This document shows, piece after piece, positions 26,363 through 34,901 of a stretch of DNA of 64,000 nt. Position numbers and translations under genes: made by a program. Each line of letters starts with the position of its first letter. Positions within the stretch are counted from its first letter, which is position 1. The notes beneath the pieces are model-generated. The model was given only the letters and a program-made list of their open reading frames with translations, was not told the origin of the DNA and searched no databases. The stretch comes from Bacillus sp. FJAT-52991. Lineage in GTDB: Bacteria > Bacillota > Bacilli > Bacillales > Domibacillaceae. Location: positions 2,008,001-2,072,000 of the forward strand of contig NZ_CP147404.1 in assembly GCF_037201805.1 (NCBI RefSeq), read 5' to 3'.

Positions 26363-28372
26363 CTAATTAACTTTCGATCCTTGTTGAAGTTGATACATTT
26401 GATAATAGCGACCTTGTTGTTGCATCAGCTCCTCATGGTTGCCCCTTTCAACAATTTCTCCTTTATCTAAAACGAGGATTTGGTCAGCATTTCTGATAGT
26501 GGATAGTCGATGAGCGATGATAAATGTCGTCCGTCCTTTTTTAAGAACTTCCATTGCTTCTTGAATGATCGCCTCTGTTTCGGTGTCAATCGAGGAAGTA
26601 GCTTCATCTAAAATAAGGATCGCAGGATCAAAGGCGAGTGCTCTAGCAAAAGAGACCAGCTGCCTTTGTCCGGATGACAACGTGCTTCCTTTTTCAATCA
26701 CGGGTTCATCATAGCCGTTTTCTAAATGCTGAAACACCTTTTCCGCTCCCACTGCTCGCAACGCTGCTTCCACTGTTTCTCTAGAAATGCGTTCGTCTTG
26801 TAAGCTCACATTCGAAGCAATCGTGCCGCTGAAAAGATACGGATCTTGCAGGACGATGCCCATATGCTCTCTGACTGTTTGATGCGGAATCGTTTGAATC
26901 TCTTTTCCATCAATGAGAATCTCCCCTTTGTTAGCGTCGTAAAAACGAAAGAGCAAATTCATAATCGAGCTTTTTCCTGAACCGGTATGGCCCACGAGCG
27001 CCACCGTTTCCCCTCGTTTCGCTTCAAAAGAAATATTCTTTAACACATACTCGTCTTCCTTATAGCCAAAATAAACGGAACGAAAGCGGACGTCGCCACG
27101 ATAACGCTCCATTCGCTCGTCATGAACAGGGATGCCTGGTTCATCTAACAGTTGAAAGACGCGCTCACCCGCAACCAGTGCTTGCTCTAAATTGGCGAGC
27201 TGATTGACAATGTCAGTGACTGGTTCAAATAGACGGTTAATATAATCGACGAACGCATACAGCACCCCGAGAGAAACAATCGAACCGACTCCGATCGAGC
27301 CGCCACCGAAGTACCAAATAAAAGCAACAAATACTAGATTTTTAAGCACATCCACGAGATTATATGAAGTGAGGGCGTTTAAATTCAGCATTTTCTTTTG
27401 AAACGTAAAATGAGCCTCGTTTAGCTGATCAAATTGTTCAGTCGTTTCCTTTTCTCGGCGAAAAGCTTGAATAATCGTCATCCCTTGAATGCTTTCATTG
27501 ATCATCGCATTGATCTCACTTAATTTTGAGCGAATCCCATGATTGTAAGTCGAAGCAAACGTATGATAAAGCCACATCCATACACCTAAAATTGGCAGTA
27601 ACAGTAAACAAATCGAAGCGAGCTTGGCATCTAAAATAAATAGCGCCATAAAGATGCCTGAAATATAGATCGTGCTTTTGATAAACGTAGCCAGCACCGT
27701 CACATATAGCTCACGAATCGCTTCCGTATCGTTCGTGACATGAGAGACGACTTTTCCCGCCGGTAATTGATCAAAATATTTAATCGGCAATCGTTGAATG
27801 TGAGCAAATACATCCGTTCGCATCCTTTGAATAATTCGATTAGCCGCCTTCTCCAAATAATACGACTCTCCGTATTGAAAGATCGCACTGATCACTAACA
27901 ATCCAAAGTATCCCGCAAGCAGCATGATGATTTTCGGGATTTCAGGTTGGTAAAAAGAGATCATCTCCTTAGCGGAAATAACGCTCGCTTCATACGTTTT
28001 CACTCGATCCTCTTTTTTGATCGTCAACTGCCCGTCTTGATACGTCCGTACCCCATCGAAGGCGATCGGTCCGGGAACAAATACGAATGAACGATCCACT
28101 TGCAAAATGCGAACCTCTTTCCCCTTTTGTTCATTTTCATCAAAATAGTCGCTTCTTTTATACCATTTTCCTTTAAAAGAAACGGCATCCTTCCCTTCAA
28201 CCGTTTCATACCATTTAGACTCGATCCCTAAAATATGGTCATCAATCACCTTTTTGGCCACAAACGGTCCAGCTAATTCAGTCCCTACCGCAATCGTCAG
28301 CATCACTAATGCGATGATAATCATTTTTTTATATAGCAAGGCATATCGCCAAAGTCGTTGACTCACACTCAT
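26363..28372 (-). CDS. bmrD: multidrug ABC exporter subunit BmrD (YheH)
   Basis: 669 aa half-transporter, close to the length of B. subtilis BmrD. Type IV exporter membrane domain with a large extracytoplasmic insert between helices 1 and 2, then the ATPase: Walker A GHTGSGKSS, signature LSSGQRQLV, Walker B ILILDEATSSID with the catalytic Glu intact, H-loop AHRLSTI. Forms a heterodimer with the gene 15 bp upstream. Exports drugs; expressed on ribosome inhibition through the leader-peptide attenuator upstream of bmrC. Confidence 0.93.
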   Translation of the reverse strand: MSVSQRLWRYALLYKKMIIIALVMLTIAVGTELAGPFVAKKVIDDHILGIESKWYETVEGKDAVSFKGKWYKRSDYFDENEQKGKEVRILQVDRSFVFVPGPIAFDGVRTYQDGQLTIKKEDRVKTYEASVISAKEMISFYQPEIPKIIMLLAGYFGLLVISAIFQYGESYYLEKAANRIIQRMRTDVFAHIQRLPIKYFDQLPAGKVVSHVTNDTEAIRELYVTVLATFIKSTIYISGIFMALFILDAKLASICLLLLPILGVWMWLYHTFASTYNHGIRSKLSEINAMINESIQGMTIIQAFRREKETTEQFDQLNEAHFTFQKKMLNLNALTSYNLVDVLKNLVFVAFIWYFGGGSIGVGSIVSLGVLYAFVDYINRLFEPVTDIVNQLANLEQALVAGERVFQLLDEPGIPVHDERMERYRGDVRFRSVYFGYKEDEYVLKNISFEAKRGETVALVGHTGSGKSSIMNLLFRFYDANKGEILIDGKEIQTIPHQTVREHMGIVLQDPYLFSGTIASNVSLQDERISRETVEAALRAVGAEKVFQHLENGYDEPVIEKGSTLSSGQRQLVSFARALAFDPAILILDEATSSIDTETEAIIQEAMEVLKKGRTTFIIAHRLSTIRNADQILVLDKGEIVERGNHEELMQQQGRYYQMYQLQQGSKVN

Positions 28373-28387
28373 CTGAACAACACCTCC

Positions 28388-30127
28388 TTAGTCGATCTCT
28401 TGAAGCTGCTGGCGTTCATATTGCTCTTTGTACCAGCCTTCTGTTTGTATCAGTTCGTCGTGAATGCCCGCTTGAACGACACGCCCATTCTCGAATACCA
28501 CGATCCAATCCGCATGTTGAACCGCTGATAGCCGATGAGAGGCGATGAGCGTTGTTTTCTTCTTGCGCTCTGATCGAATATTTCCAATGATTTGCGCTTC
28601 TGTCTTCGCGTCAACGGCGGAAAGCGAATCATCCAGAATTAAAATATCAGGATTTTTGATCAAGGCTCTCGCAATCGAAATCCGCTGCTTTTGTCCTCCT
28701 GAAAGTGCCACTCCTTTTTCACCGACTAACGTATGTAATCCATCAGGAAAAGTAGCAAGGTCCTTGCGCAAAGAAGCGAGATCAATCGCTTTCTCAAGCT
28801 CTGCCTCCGTCGCCTCAGGCTGACCGAATAAAATATTTTCGCGGACCGTTCGGGAAAACAGCACATGATCTTGTGGGACATAGCCGATCCAGTGAAGGAT
28901 TTGCTCCTTTGTTTGTTCTTGAATGTCGACATCACCAATGGTGAGATGACCTTCTGGATGTGGGTATTGCCGCAATAATTGTTTAATGAACGTCGTTTTT
29001 CCACTGCCAGTTTTCCCTACAATCCCTAACGTCTCCCCTTTTTTCAACTGAACGGTGACCTTCTCTAAATTATTCACTTGCGAGGAAGGATACTGAAAGC
29101 TCACTGCATCGAATTGGATGGAAGATGGATCATGAACAACAATCGGCTGTCCGGGATCGACAACATCTTCCTTGTAGTGAAGCGTTTCCTGTACCCGATC
29201 TAAGGAGGCATTTCCCCTTTGCATCATGTTCATCAGCTCACCGAAGGCAAACATTGGCCAAATGAGCATCCCTAAATACACATTAAAGCTAACGAGTTCA
29301 CCCAGTGTCACCTCTTGATGAAACACTAAATACGCCCCATAGCCAAGTCCAATTAAATAACTTAACCCAACAAAAATTTTAATGGTCGGCTCAAACAGGG
29401 CATCTATTTTGGCAACATCGATATTTTTTTGATACACATCATTCGTCATCTGCTGAAAGCGCTGCTCGTCCGCTCTCTCTTGCACATACGCCCGAATGAC
29501 ACGGACACCTCCAACCGTTTCCAGTACTCGGTCGTTCATATCTCCAAAGGCATCCTGTGCTTCTGTAAAACGCTGATGAATCTTTTCCCCATACATTGTC
29601 ATCAATAGCGCCATGATAGGCAGCGGCAAAACAGCTGCTAGCGTTAATTTCCAACTAATCGAAACGCTCATCGTGAATAAAATGAGCAACATATAGATCG
29701 TGGAATCGACCAACGTTAAAACCCCGAACCCTGTCGTATCCGATACCGCCTTTAAATCATTGGTCGCACGCGCCATCAAATCGCCTGTGCGGTTTCGTTC
29801 ATAAAAGGTCGGTGTCATTTTCATGAAATGAGTCATTAAATTCAACCGCAGCTTTCTCTCTAAAATAAACGCACCGCCAAACAGCAAATGCATCCAAACG
29901 TACGTCAATCCATAAGACAAAGCCGTCGTACCTAGTAAAATCGATATATACTTCCAAAGCGCGGTGCTCGTTAACGTCGCCATATGAATGTCATCAATCA
30001 CCAGCCCAACGATTTTAGGTGGAATGATGACAAGCACACTTGCGATGATCAAAAATACAACCGCTACCGTATAGCGCCATCGATACTCTTTAAAAAACCA
30101 ACTAAGCTTTCGTAAAACGCTAAACAC
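28388..30127 (-). CDS. bmrC: multidrug ABC exporter subunit BmrC (YheI)
   Basis: 579 aa. Six-helix exporter domain, then ATPase with Walker A GKTGSGKTT, signature LSGGQKQRI and Walker B ILILDDSLSAVD: the catalytic Glu is Asp, the degenerate site known in BmrC and other heterodimeric exporters. Starts at GTG 30127 with GGGGGAG 5 nt before it; the frame is open to 30247 through the leader terminator, which cannot be coding. First structural gene after the leader. Confidence 0.93.
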   Translation of the reverse strand: MFSVLRKLSWFFKEYRWRYTVAVVFLIIASVLVIIPPKIVGLVIDDIHMATLTSTALWKYISILLGTTALSYGLTYVWMHLLFGGAFILERKLRLNLMTHFMKMTPTFYERNRTGDLMARATNDLKAVSDTTGFGVLTLVDSTIYMLLILFTMSVSISWKLTLAAVLPLPIMALLMTMYGEKIHQRFTEAQDAFGDMNDRVLETVGGVRVIRAYVQERADEQRFQQMTNDVYQKNIDVAKIDALFEPTIKIFVGLSYLIGLGYGAYLVFHQEVTLGELVSFNVYLGMLIWPMFAFGELMNMMQRGNASLDRVQETLHYKEDVVDPGQPIVVHDPSSIQFDAVSFQYPSSQVNNLEKVTVQLKKGETLGIVGKTGSGKTTFIKQLLRQYPHPEGHLTIGDVDIQEQTKEQILHWIGYVPQDHVLFSRTVRENILFGQPEATEAELEKAIDLASLRKDLATFPDGLHTLVGEKGVALSGGQKQRISIARALIKNPDILILDDSLSAVDAKTEAQIIGNIRSERKKKTTLIASHRLSAVQHADWIVVFENGRVVQAGIHDELIQTEGWYKEQYERQQLQEID

Positions 30128-30162
30128 AAACTCTCCCCCTTTTTGAAACAAGTAGCTAAAAA

Positions 30163-30193
30163 CAAAAAAACGTACTGCGCAATGACAGTACGT
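30163..30193 (-). terminator. attenuator terminator before bmrC
   Basis: ACGTACTG / CAGTACGT stem followed by seven T on the minus strand, between the leader peptide and bmrC. A preceding hairpin GCGCAGGG / CCCTGTGC (30213-30236) is the likely alternative partner region. Confidence 0.85.
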
Positions 30194-30258
30194 CTCCAAA
30201 AGACAACAAAGGCACAGGGCTTCACTTTCCCTGCGCTCATAGTCCAATCTTTATGTAA

Positions 30259-30321
30259 TCAAAATAGGCAGGCTAAGTGATGAATATGAAAAAATCGAAC
30301 ATTACTCGTTAATCGAATCAT
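30259..30321 (-). CDS. bmrB: bmrCD leader peptide (BmrB-like)
   Basis: 20 codons beginning MIRLTSNVRFF and ending LACLF. It has a very strong AAAAAAGGAGGGG ribosome site and precedes the attenuator hairpins. In B. subtilis the bmrCD operon is induced by translation inhibitors through ribosome stalling on such a leader. The peptide here is shorter than I remember for BmrB, so equivalence is by position and architecture. Confidence 0.75.
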   Translation of the reverse strand: MIRLTSNVRFFHIHHLACLF

Positions 30322-30360
30322 CAGTAGCCCCTCCTTTTTTAGCATTTAATGAGCTCCCTC

Positions 30361-30389
30361 AGGTTACCATTTCATGGAGATGTAGTCAA
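30361..30389 (-). promoter_or_regulatory. promoter of bmrB-bmrCD
   Basis: TTGACT (30384-30389), 17-nt spacer, TAACCT (30361-30366), about 40 nt before the leader peptide start. The weak -10 fits regulated expression. Confidence 0.65.
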
Positions 30390-30423
30390 ATATTTAACAT
30401 TTATTTGACTATTGAATAAATGC

Positions 30424-31038
30424 TCACTGCTGTTTCATCACATAATTGATCCATCTTAATGACTCTTCAAAAGCTTGTTTGTCCGTTTCCTGGCGATAGT
30501 GAATGGAGTTTGGATTTGAAAACCCATGCTCTGCTTCACATACTTGCGTGTTTACCATCGGCTTCGTCGCAAGCTGATCGACTAGGTCGTTCACATGGAA
30601 TGATTTTTCTTTAGAAAATAATAAATAGACAGGGATTTTAGGAGAAATATGTAAATATTCTCGAATTCTTGATCCATAATATCCGATCACAGCATCTGCT
30701 ACATGATCATGTTCACTGCAAAGCCAAGCAGTCGTCGCTCCAACACTGTATCCCCATATAACAATCGTTTCATATTGGTCTCTTAATGAATGAGCTAATT
30801 CTAGAGCTTGTTGCACCGCGTTTTCAAAGCCAACCTGCTCAATAAAATATTGATAAGCCGCTTGCTGCTCTGTTTCTAGAAAACTGTCTCGATGCAATAG
30901 ATTAGGCGCATACACATCATATCCCTGCCCCGTGAGTAAATTGGCGGTCGCGATCATATGCTCATTTACCCCATATATTTCATGCAGCAAAATCACTGCC
31001 TTGTTTGAACCATTCATTTGCGTATATATACTGACCAC
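30424..31038 (-). CDS. dienelactone-hydrolase-like alpha/beta hydrolase
   Basis: 204 aa. Nucleophile elbow WGYSVGA (Ser in place of the Cys of classical dienelactone hydrolase), oxyanion region LLHEIYGVNEHM, and catalytic His in EAEHGFSNP near the C-terminus. Cytoplasmic. The E-I-Y-G stretch near the N-terminus is typical of the DLH family. Substrate unknown. Monocistronic, just upstream of the bmr promoter. Confidence 0.75.
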   Translation of the reverse strand: MVSIYTQMNGSNKAVILLHEIYGVNEHMIATANLLTGQGYDVYAPNLLHRDSFLETEQQAAYQYFIEQVGFENAVQQALELAHSLRDQYETIVIWGYSVGATTAWLCSEHDHVADAVIGYYGSRIREYLHISPKIPVYLLFSKEKSFHVNDLVDQLATKPMVNTQVCEAEHGFSNPNSIHYRQETDKQAFEESLRWINYVMKQQ

Positions 31039-31140
31039 TCCTCCAAAGTTTGTTTGTAATATAACTCAGGATTTTCTCCTTCTATAAAGTTATTCTACAT
31101 TAACGAGCCGTAAGACACCTCTACTGAGTACAGCCTCACT

Positions 31141-31548
31141 TTATCTCTTTTCCGATTTTATGATATTGCCTTCCTTATCGAAATACACATCTATTAATGG
31201 ATATTTCGCCTCTTTGTTCACTAAATCTAAGCTCATGTTGTTATACATAGCCCATACTCTTACTTCATTGGATGATTTTATATATTCATACTCATATGTG
31301 ATATCAGGATCATCATGAAAGTAAATGGATTTAAACCAGCATGCATTTTTGCTGTCATATACATCTACCATCACTTTTCCATTATTTAATGTCGCCCCTT
31401 GAAACTCAATGACTTTTTCAATTCGCTCATCCGCTAGCTTTTTATAATGAGCAAAATATAGTTTTTTCCCTATACTGCCGACTGTAATAATCAAAGCTAT
31501 AAAAAATAGGGTTATGATCGCCTTTTTCATTTTCGATGTTCTCTTCAT
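31141..31548 (-). CDS. DUF3139-like membrane-anchored protein
   Basis: 135 aa: basic N-terminus, one membrane helix (about 9-26), then an extracytoplasmic domain with DERIEKVIEFQGA, FHDDPDITYEYEYIKSSNEVRVW and a final DVYFDKEGNIIKSEKR, the pattern of DUF3139. ATG at 31548. The promoter region holds a 40-bp perfect palindrome, so tight control is likely. Function unknown. Confidence 0.55.
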   Translation of the reverse strand: MKRTSKMKKAIITLFFIALIITVGSIGKKLYFAHYKKLADERIEKVIEFQGATLNNGKVMVDVYDSKNACWFKSIYFHDDPDITYEYEYIKSSNEVRVWAMYNNMSLDLVNKEAKYPLIDVYFDKEGNIIKSEKR

Positions 31549-31569
31549 TCACACTTCTCCCTAATAACC

Positions 31570-31609
31570 TTTGTTTAATTTAGTGTAATTTTACACTAAA
31601 TTAAACAAA
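31570..31609. promoter_or_regulatory. 40-bp perfect palindrome over promoter
   Basis: 19-bp arms (TTTGTTTAATTTAGTGTAA and its complement) around TT. On the minus strand a TTGGAA-17-TAAAAT promoter overlaps it, so it would block transcription of the DUF3139-like gene when bound. Confidence 0.65.
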
Positions 31610-31634
31610 ATTCCAAGAAAATTTAACCAACACT

Positions 31635-31663
31635 GAAAAAACCCGCCTATTAAGATAGGCGGA
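31635..31663 (-). terminator. terminator of acyl-CoA synthetase operon
   Basis: CCGCCTAT / ATAGGCGG stem with TTTTTT following on the minus strand, 13 bp past the stop codon at 31676. Confidence 0.85.
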
Positions 31664-31675
31664 TTCGATCTTTTA

Positions 31676-33295
31676 TTAGTTTTGTTTCATAAAATAATCT
31701 TCTAATTGGGCGCGCAACTCTCGCTTTAAAAACTTGCCGACAGATGTTTTCGGAATTTCCTTCATAAAGATGATATCATCCGGCAGCCACCATTTCGCAA
31801 ATTGAGGCGATAAATAATCCATCAATTCTTGCTTCATCGTCTCTTCATCAAAGCCATCCTTTAATACGATACAGGCGACTGGTCTTTCTTGCCACTCCGG
31901 ATGAGGAACGGCCACCACACTCGCTTCAAAAACAGCCTCATGCCCCATTAATGCATTTTCTAAATCAACGGAGGAAATCCATTCGCCGCCGCTTTTAATT
32001 AAATCTTTTGTGCGATCCACGAGCTTAATGACACCTTCTTCATCGACCGTTGCGACATCACCTGTATAGAGCCAGCCATCTTGAAACGCTTGTTCCGTGC
32101 GGTCATCGCGGTAATATTCATCCGCAATCCACGGACCACGAATGAGCAGTTCCCCCATATCTGCACCGTCCCAATTGACTTCTCCTTGATCATTGATCAC
32201 TTTCATTTCTAGACCTGGAACGATCATTCCTTGCTTAGCACGCTGATCCAACTTCTCTTCTTCTGAAAGGTCCGACTGATAGCTTTTTAACCGCGCTACT
32301 GTTGCTAGTGGACTTGTCTCGGTCATTCCAAAAGCGTGAAGGAAAGGAACTTTGAATTTCGTTTCAAAGGCGTGGATGATTCCTCTTGGGGCGGCCGATC
32401 CACCGCAAAGAACCGCTCGTAAGCTCGATGTGTTATAGTTTCCTGTTTCTAGCTCTTTTAATAGCCCGAGCCAGATCGTCGGTACACCGGCTGTGATCGT
32501 GACGCCTTCCTCAGCAATCAGCTCCGCAAGAACTTTAGGCGTAAATCGTGGTCCCGGCAGTACTTGAGTAGAGCCAAACCAAGTGTTAGCAAATGGCATC
32601 CCCCATGCATTCACATGAAACATCGGAACGACCGGCATCGCTACGTCTGATTCAGAAAGAGCTGTGGTATCTGCTAATCCGAGGGCATAGCTATGTAACA
32701 CAATGCCTCGATGAGAGTAAATTACCCCTTTTGGATTACCTGTTGTCGCCGATGTATAACACATGCCCGCCAGATCATTTTCATCAATATCTGTCATAAA
32801 CGCTTCTTGAGGATTTCCTTCGGCCAGCAATTGTTCATATGAGTAGGCAGGTTGGAGAGTCGTTTTTGGTAGTTCTGCTTGATCCGTCATAATAATAAAT
32901 GCTTTAACCGTCGGGATTTGATCGGCAATTTTTTCAACGAGTGGAACGAGATCTTCATCAATAAACAACACTTGATCTTCCGCATGATTAATAATGTAGA
33001 CGATATGCTCAGGAGAAAGACGAATATTGATCGTATGAAGCACCGCATGCATCCCCGGAATGGCAAAATACGTTTCTAAATGGCGATGATGATTCCAAGC
33101 CATTGTACCTGCACGCTCACCTGTTTGAAGACCTAGCTTTTTTATTGCGCTCATTAAGCGGCGTGTTCGCTCCCCAATTTCTTTATATGTGAAGCGCTGA
33201 ATGCCAGAGTGTGTTCTCGACACCACCGTTTTCTTCGGAAAATATTTTTCGGCACGCTCTAATAAAGACCCAACAGTTAATGGTACATTCATCAT
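31676..33295 (-). CDS. acyl-CoA synthetase, AlkK-like (third gene of operon)
   Basis: 539 aa adenylate-forming ligase that activates a fatty acid with ATP and CoA. AMP-binding loop YTSATTGNPKGVIYSH (Ala replaces the usual Gly), VPMFHVNAWG, HAFGMTETSP, GWLYTGDVATVD, KDLIKSGGEWIS and the C-terminal Lys in PKTSVGKFLKREL. The AWNHHRHLETYFAIPGMHAVLHTINIRLSPE region matches medium-chain AlkK-type enzymes. Last of three synthetase genes 22 and 25 bp apart. Confidence 0.88.
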   Translation of the reverse strand: MMNVPLTVGSLLERAEKYFPKKTVVSRTHSGIQRFTYKEIGERTRRLMSAIKKLGLQTGERAGTMAWNHHRHLETYFAIPGMHAVLHTINIRLSPEHIVYIINHAEDQVLFIDEDLVPLVEKIADQIPTVKAFIIMTDQAELPKTTLQPAYSYEQLLAEGNPQEAFMTDIDENDLAGMCYTSATTGNPKGVIYSHRGIVLHSYALGLADTTALSESDVAMPVVPMFHVNAWGMPFANTWFGSTQVLPGPRFTPKVLAELIAEEGVTITAGVPTIWLGLLKELETGNYNTSSLRAVLCGGSAAPRGIIHAFETKFKVPFLHAFGMTETSPLATVARLKSYQSDLSEEEKLDQRAKQGMIVPGLEMKVINDQGEVNWDGADMGELLIRGPWIADEYYRDDRTEQAFQDGWLYTGDVATVDEEGVIKLVDRTKDLIKSGGEWISSVDLENALMGHEAVFEASVVAVPHPEWQERPVACIVLKDGFDEETMKQELMDYLSPQFAKWWLPDDIIFMKEIPKTSVGKFLKRELRAQLEDYFMKQN

Positions 33296-33316
33296 TTGGA
33301 CGTATCCCCTTTGTTT

Positions 33317-34876
33317 TTATTTTTTCGCCTTTTCTTCTAGCTTTTGGCGCAAAATAAATTTCTGGATTTTCCCGCTAGCGTTTCTAGGTAGCTGATCGAC
33401 GAAAATATACGCTCGCGGCCGCTTATAATCGGCTAATTTCGGACTGTTTTTACATAGCTCCTCTAGCTCTTGGGCCGTTACTGTCTCCTCTTTCTTGACG
33501 ACAAAAGCGATGACCTTCTCTCCCCATGTTTCGTCAGGTTCGCCAATGACAGCGGCATCTAATACGCCATCATGTTCAAATAACACATCCTCTACTTCCC
33601 GTGGATAAATATTTTCGCCGCCACTAATAATCATGTCATCGACGCGATCCGCAATCCATAAATACCCTTCTCGATCGAAATAACCGATGTCTCCTGAATG
33701 GTACCATCCTTGATCAAGTGCATGTTCAGTCGCTTCGGGTCGGTTAAAATAACCGGTCATCATACTTGGACCGCGAACAATAATTTCTCCTGGTTCAAAA
33801 GGAACCGCCACATCATTCGGATCGGATGGTTGACCTTCTCTTGTTCTGACAATGCGAACCTCATGATTGATCAATGGACACCCCGCTGAACCAGCTTTTG
33901 TAATTTGATCCGCTTCCATTAAAACGGCAATGGCTGGCCCCATTTCCGTCATGCCGTATGCTTGGACAAATTGTACACCGAGCTTCTCTTGGCACGCACG
34001 AACTAAAGCAGGGGCCATTGGAGCCGCGCCATATAATCCGAGCGTTAAAGAGGATGTATCATATAGGCTTAAATCTTCTTGTAAAAGCATATTCCACATC
34101 GTTGGAGCCGCAAAAAATTTCGTGATATGTTCTTGTTCAATGAGCGAAAGCACTTGTTTCGCGTTGAACTGATGAAGAATAACATTGCTTCCACCTGCAT
34201 GAATACGTGGCAAAAAGGCACAATGCAGTTCGGCACAGTGAAACATTGGCGCTGTGACAAGGCCACGGTCTTCGTTGGACAGCTTCGTCGCATGAATCAG
34301 CGCCTGCGATTGTTCAATCATATCTCGATGCCTATGCATTACCCCTTTAGGGCGGCCGGTCGTCCCGCTCGTATACATGATTGCATACAAATCATTTTCA
34401 TTAACCTCTGCTTCAGGTTTTTGCGTTGACTCATGTTGGATTTTCTCTTGATAACTCGCTGCATAGCTTGGCGTATCCTCATCTGTGTACCAAAACGCAG
34501 TCTGAGGAAATCGCTGTTCAATTGCGGTGATCTGATCTTTTAATGCGCGTTCAAACAGGACAATTTTTGGTTTGGCATCATTTAAAATATAAGCCGTTTC
34601 CTCTGCCATCAGCCGAAAATTAATCGGATTAAACACGGCCCCAATTTTACAGCAGGCAAAGTAAGTCGTTGCTAACTCTTCTCGATTAAATAAATAGGTA
34701 GAAACAATGTCTCCTTTATGAACTCCTTCTTTACGAAAGGCATTCGCAAGCTTATTTACTTCTTCATCCCATTCTCGATACGTATAGCGATTGCCACTTC
34801 GAGCGTCATACAGCGCTTCTTTATCAGCATATTGGTGAACCGTCAATTCAAACACATCCGCAATCGTTACATACAT
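33317..34876 (-). CDS. acyl-CoA synthetase (second gene of operon)
   Basis: 519 aa. AMP-binding loop YTSGTTGRPKGVMHRH, QAYGMTEMGP, GWYHSGDIGYFD, DDMIISGGENIYPREVE and C-terminal PRNASGKIQKFILR. FadD/caiC-like length and order, substrate chain length not predictable. GGAGG-type site before the ATG at 34876. Between two other synthetase genes, implying a set with complementary substrates. Confidence 0.88.
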   Translation of the reverse strand: MYVTIADVFELTVHQYADKEALYDARSGNRYTYREWDEEVNKLANAFRKEGVHKGDIVSTYLFNREELATTYFACCKIGAVFNPINFRLMAEETAYILNDAKPKIVLFERALKDQITAIEQRFPQTAFWYTDEDTPSYAASYQEKIQHESTQKPEAEVNENDLYAIMYTSGTTGRPKGVMHRHRDMIEQSQALIHATKLSNEDRGLVTAPMFHCAELHCAFLPRIHAGGSNVILHQFNAKQVLSLIEQEHITKFFAAPTMWNMLLQEDLSLYDTSSLTLGLYGAAPMAPALVRACQEKLGVQFVQAYGMTEMGPAIAVLMEADQITKAGSAGCPLINHEVRIVRTREGQPSDPNDVAVPFEPGEIIVRGPSMMTGYFNRPEATEHALDQGWYHSGDIGYFDREGYLWIADRVDDMIISGGENIYPREVEDVLFEHDGVLDAAVIGEPDETWGEKVIAFVVKKEETVTAQELEELCKNSPKLADYKRPRAYIFVDQLPRNASGKIQKFILRQKLEEKAKK

Positions 34877-34901
34877 GTTTTTTTCCTCCTTTAGAAAACG
34901 G

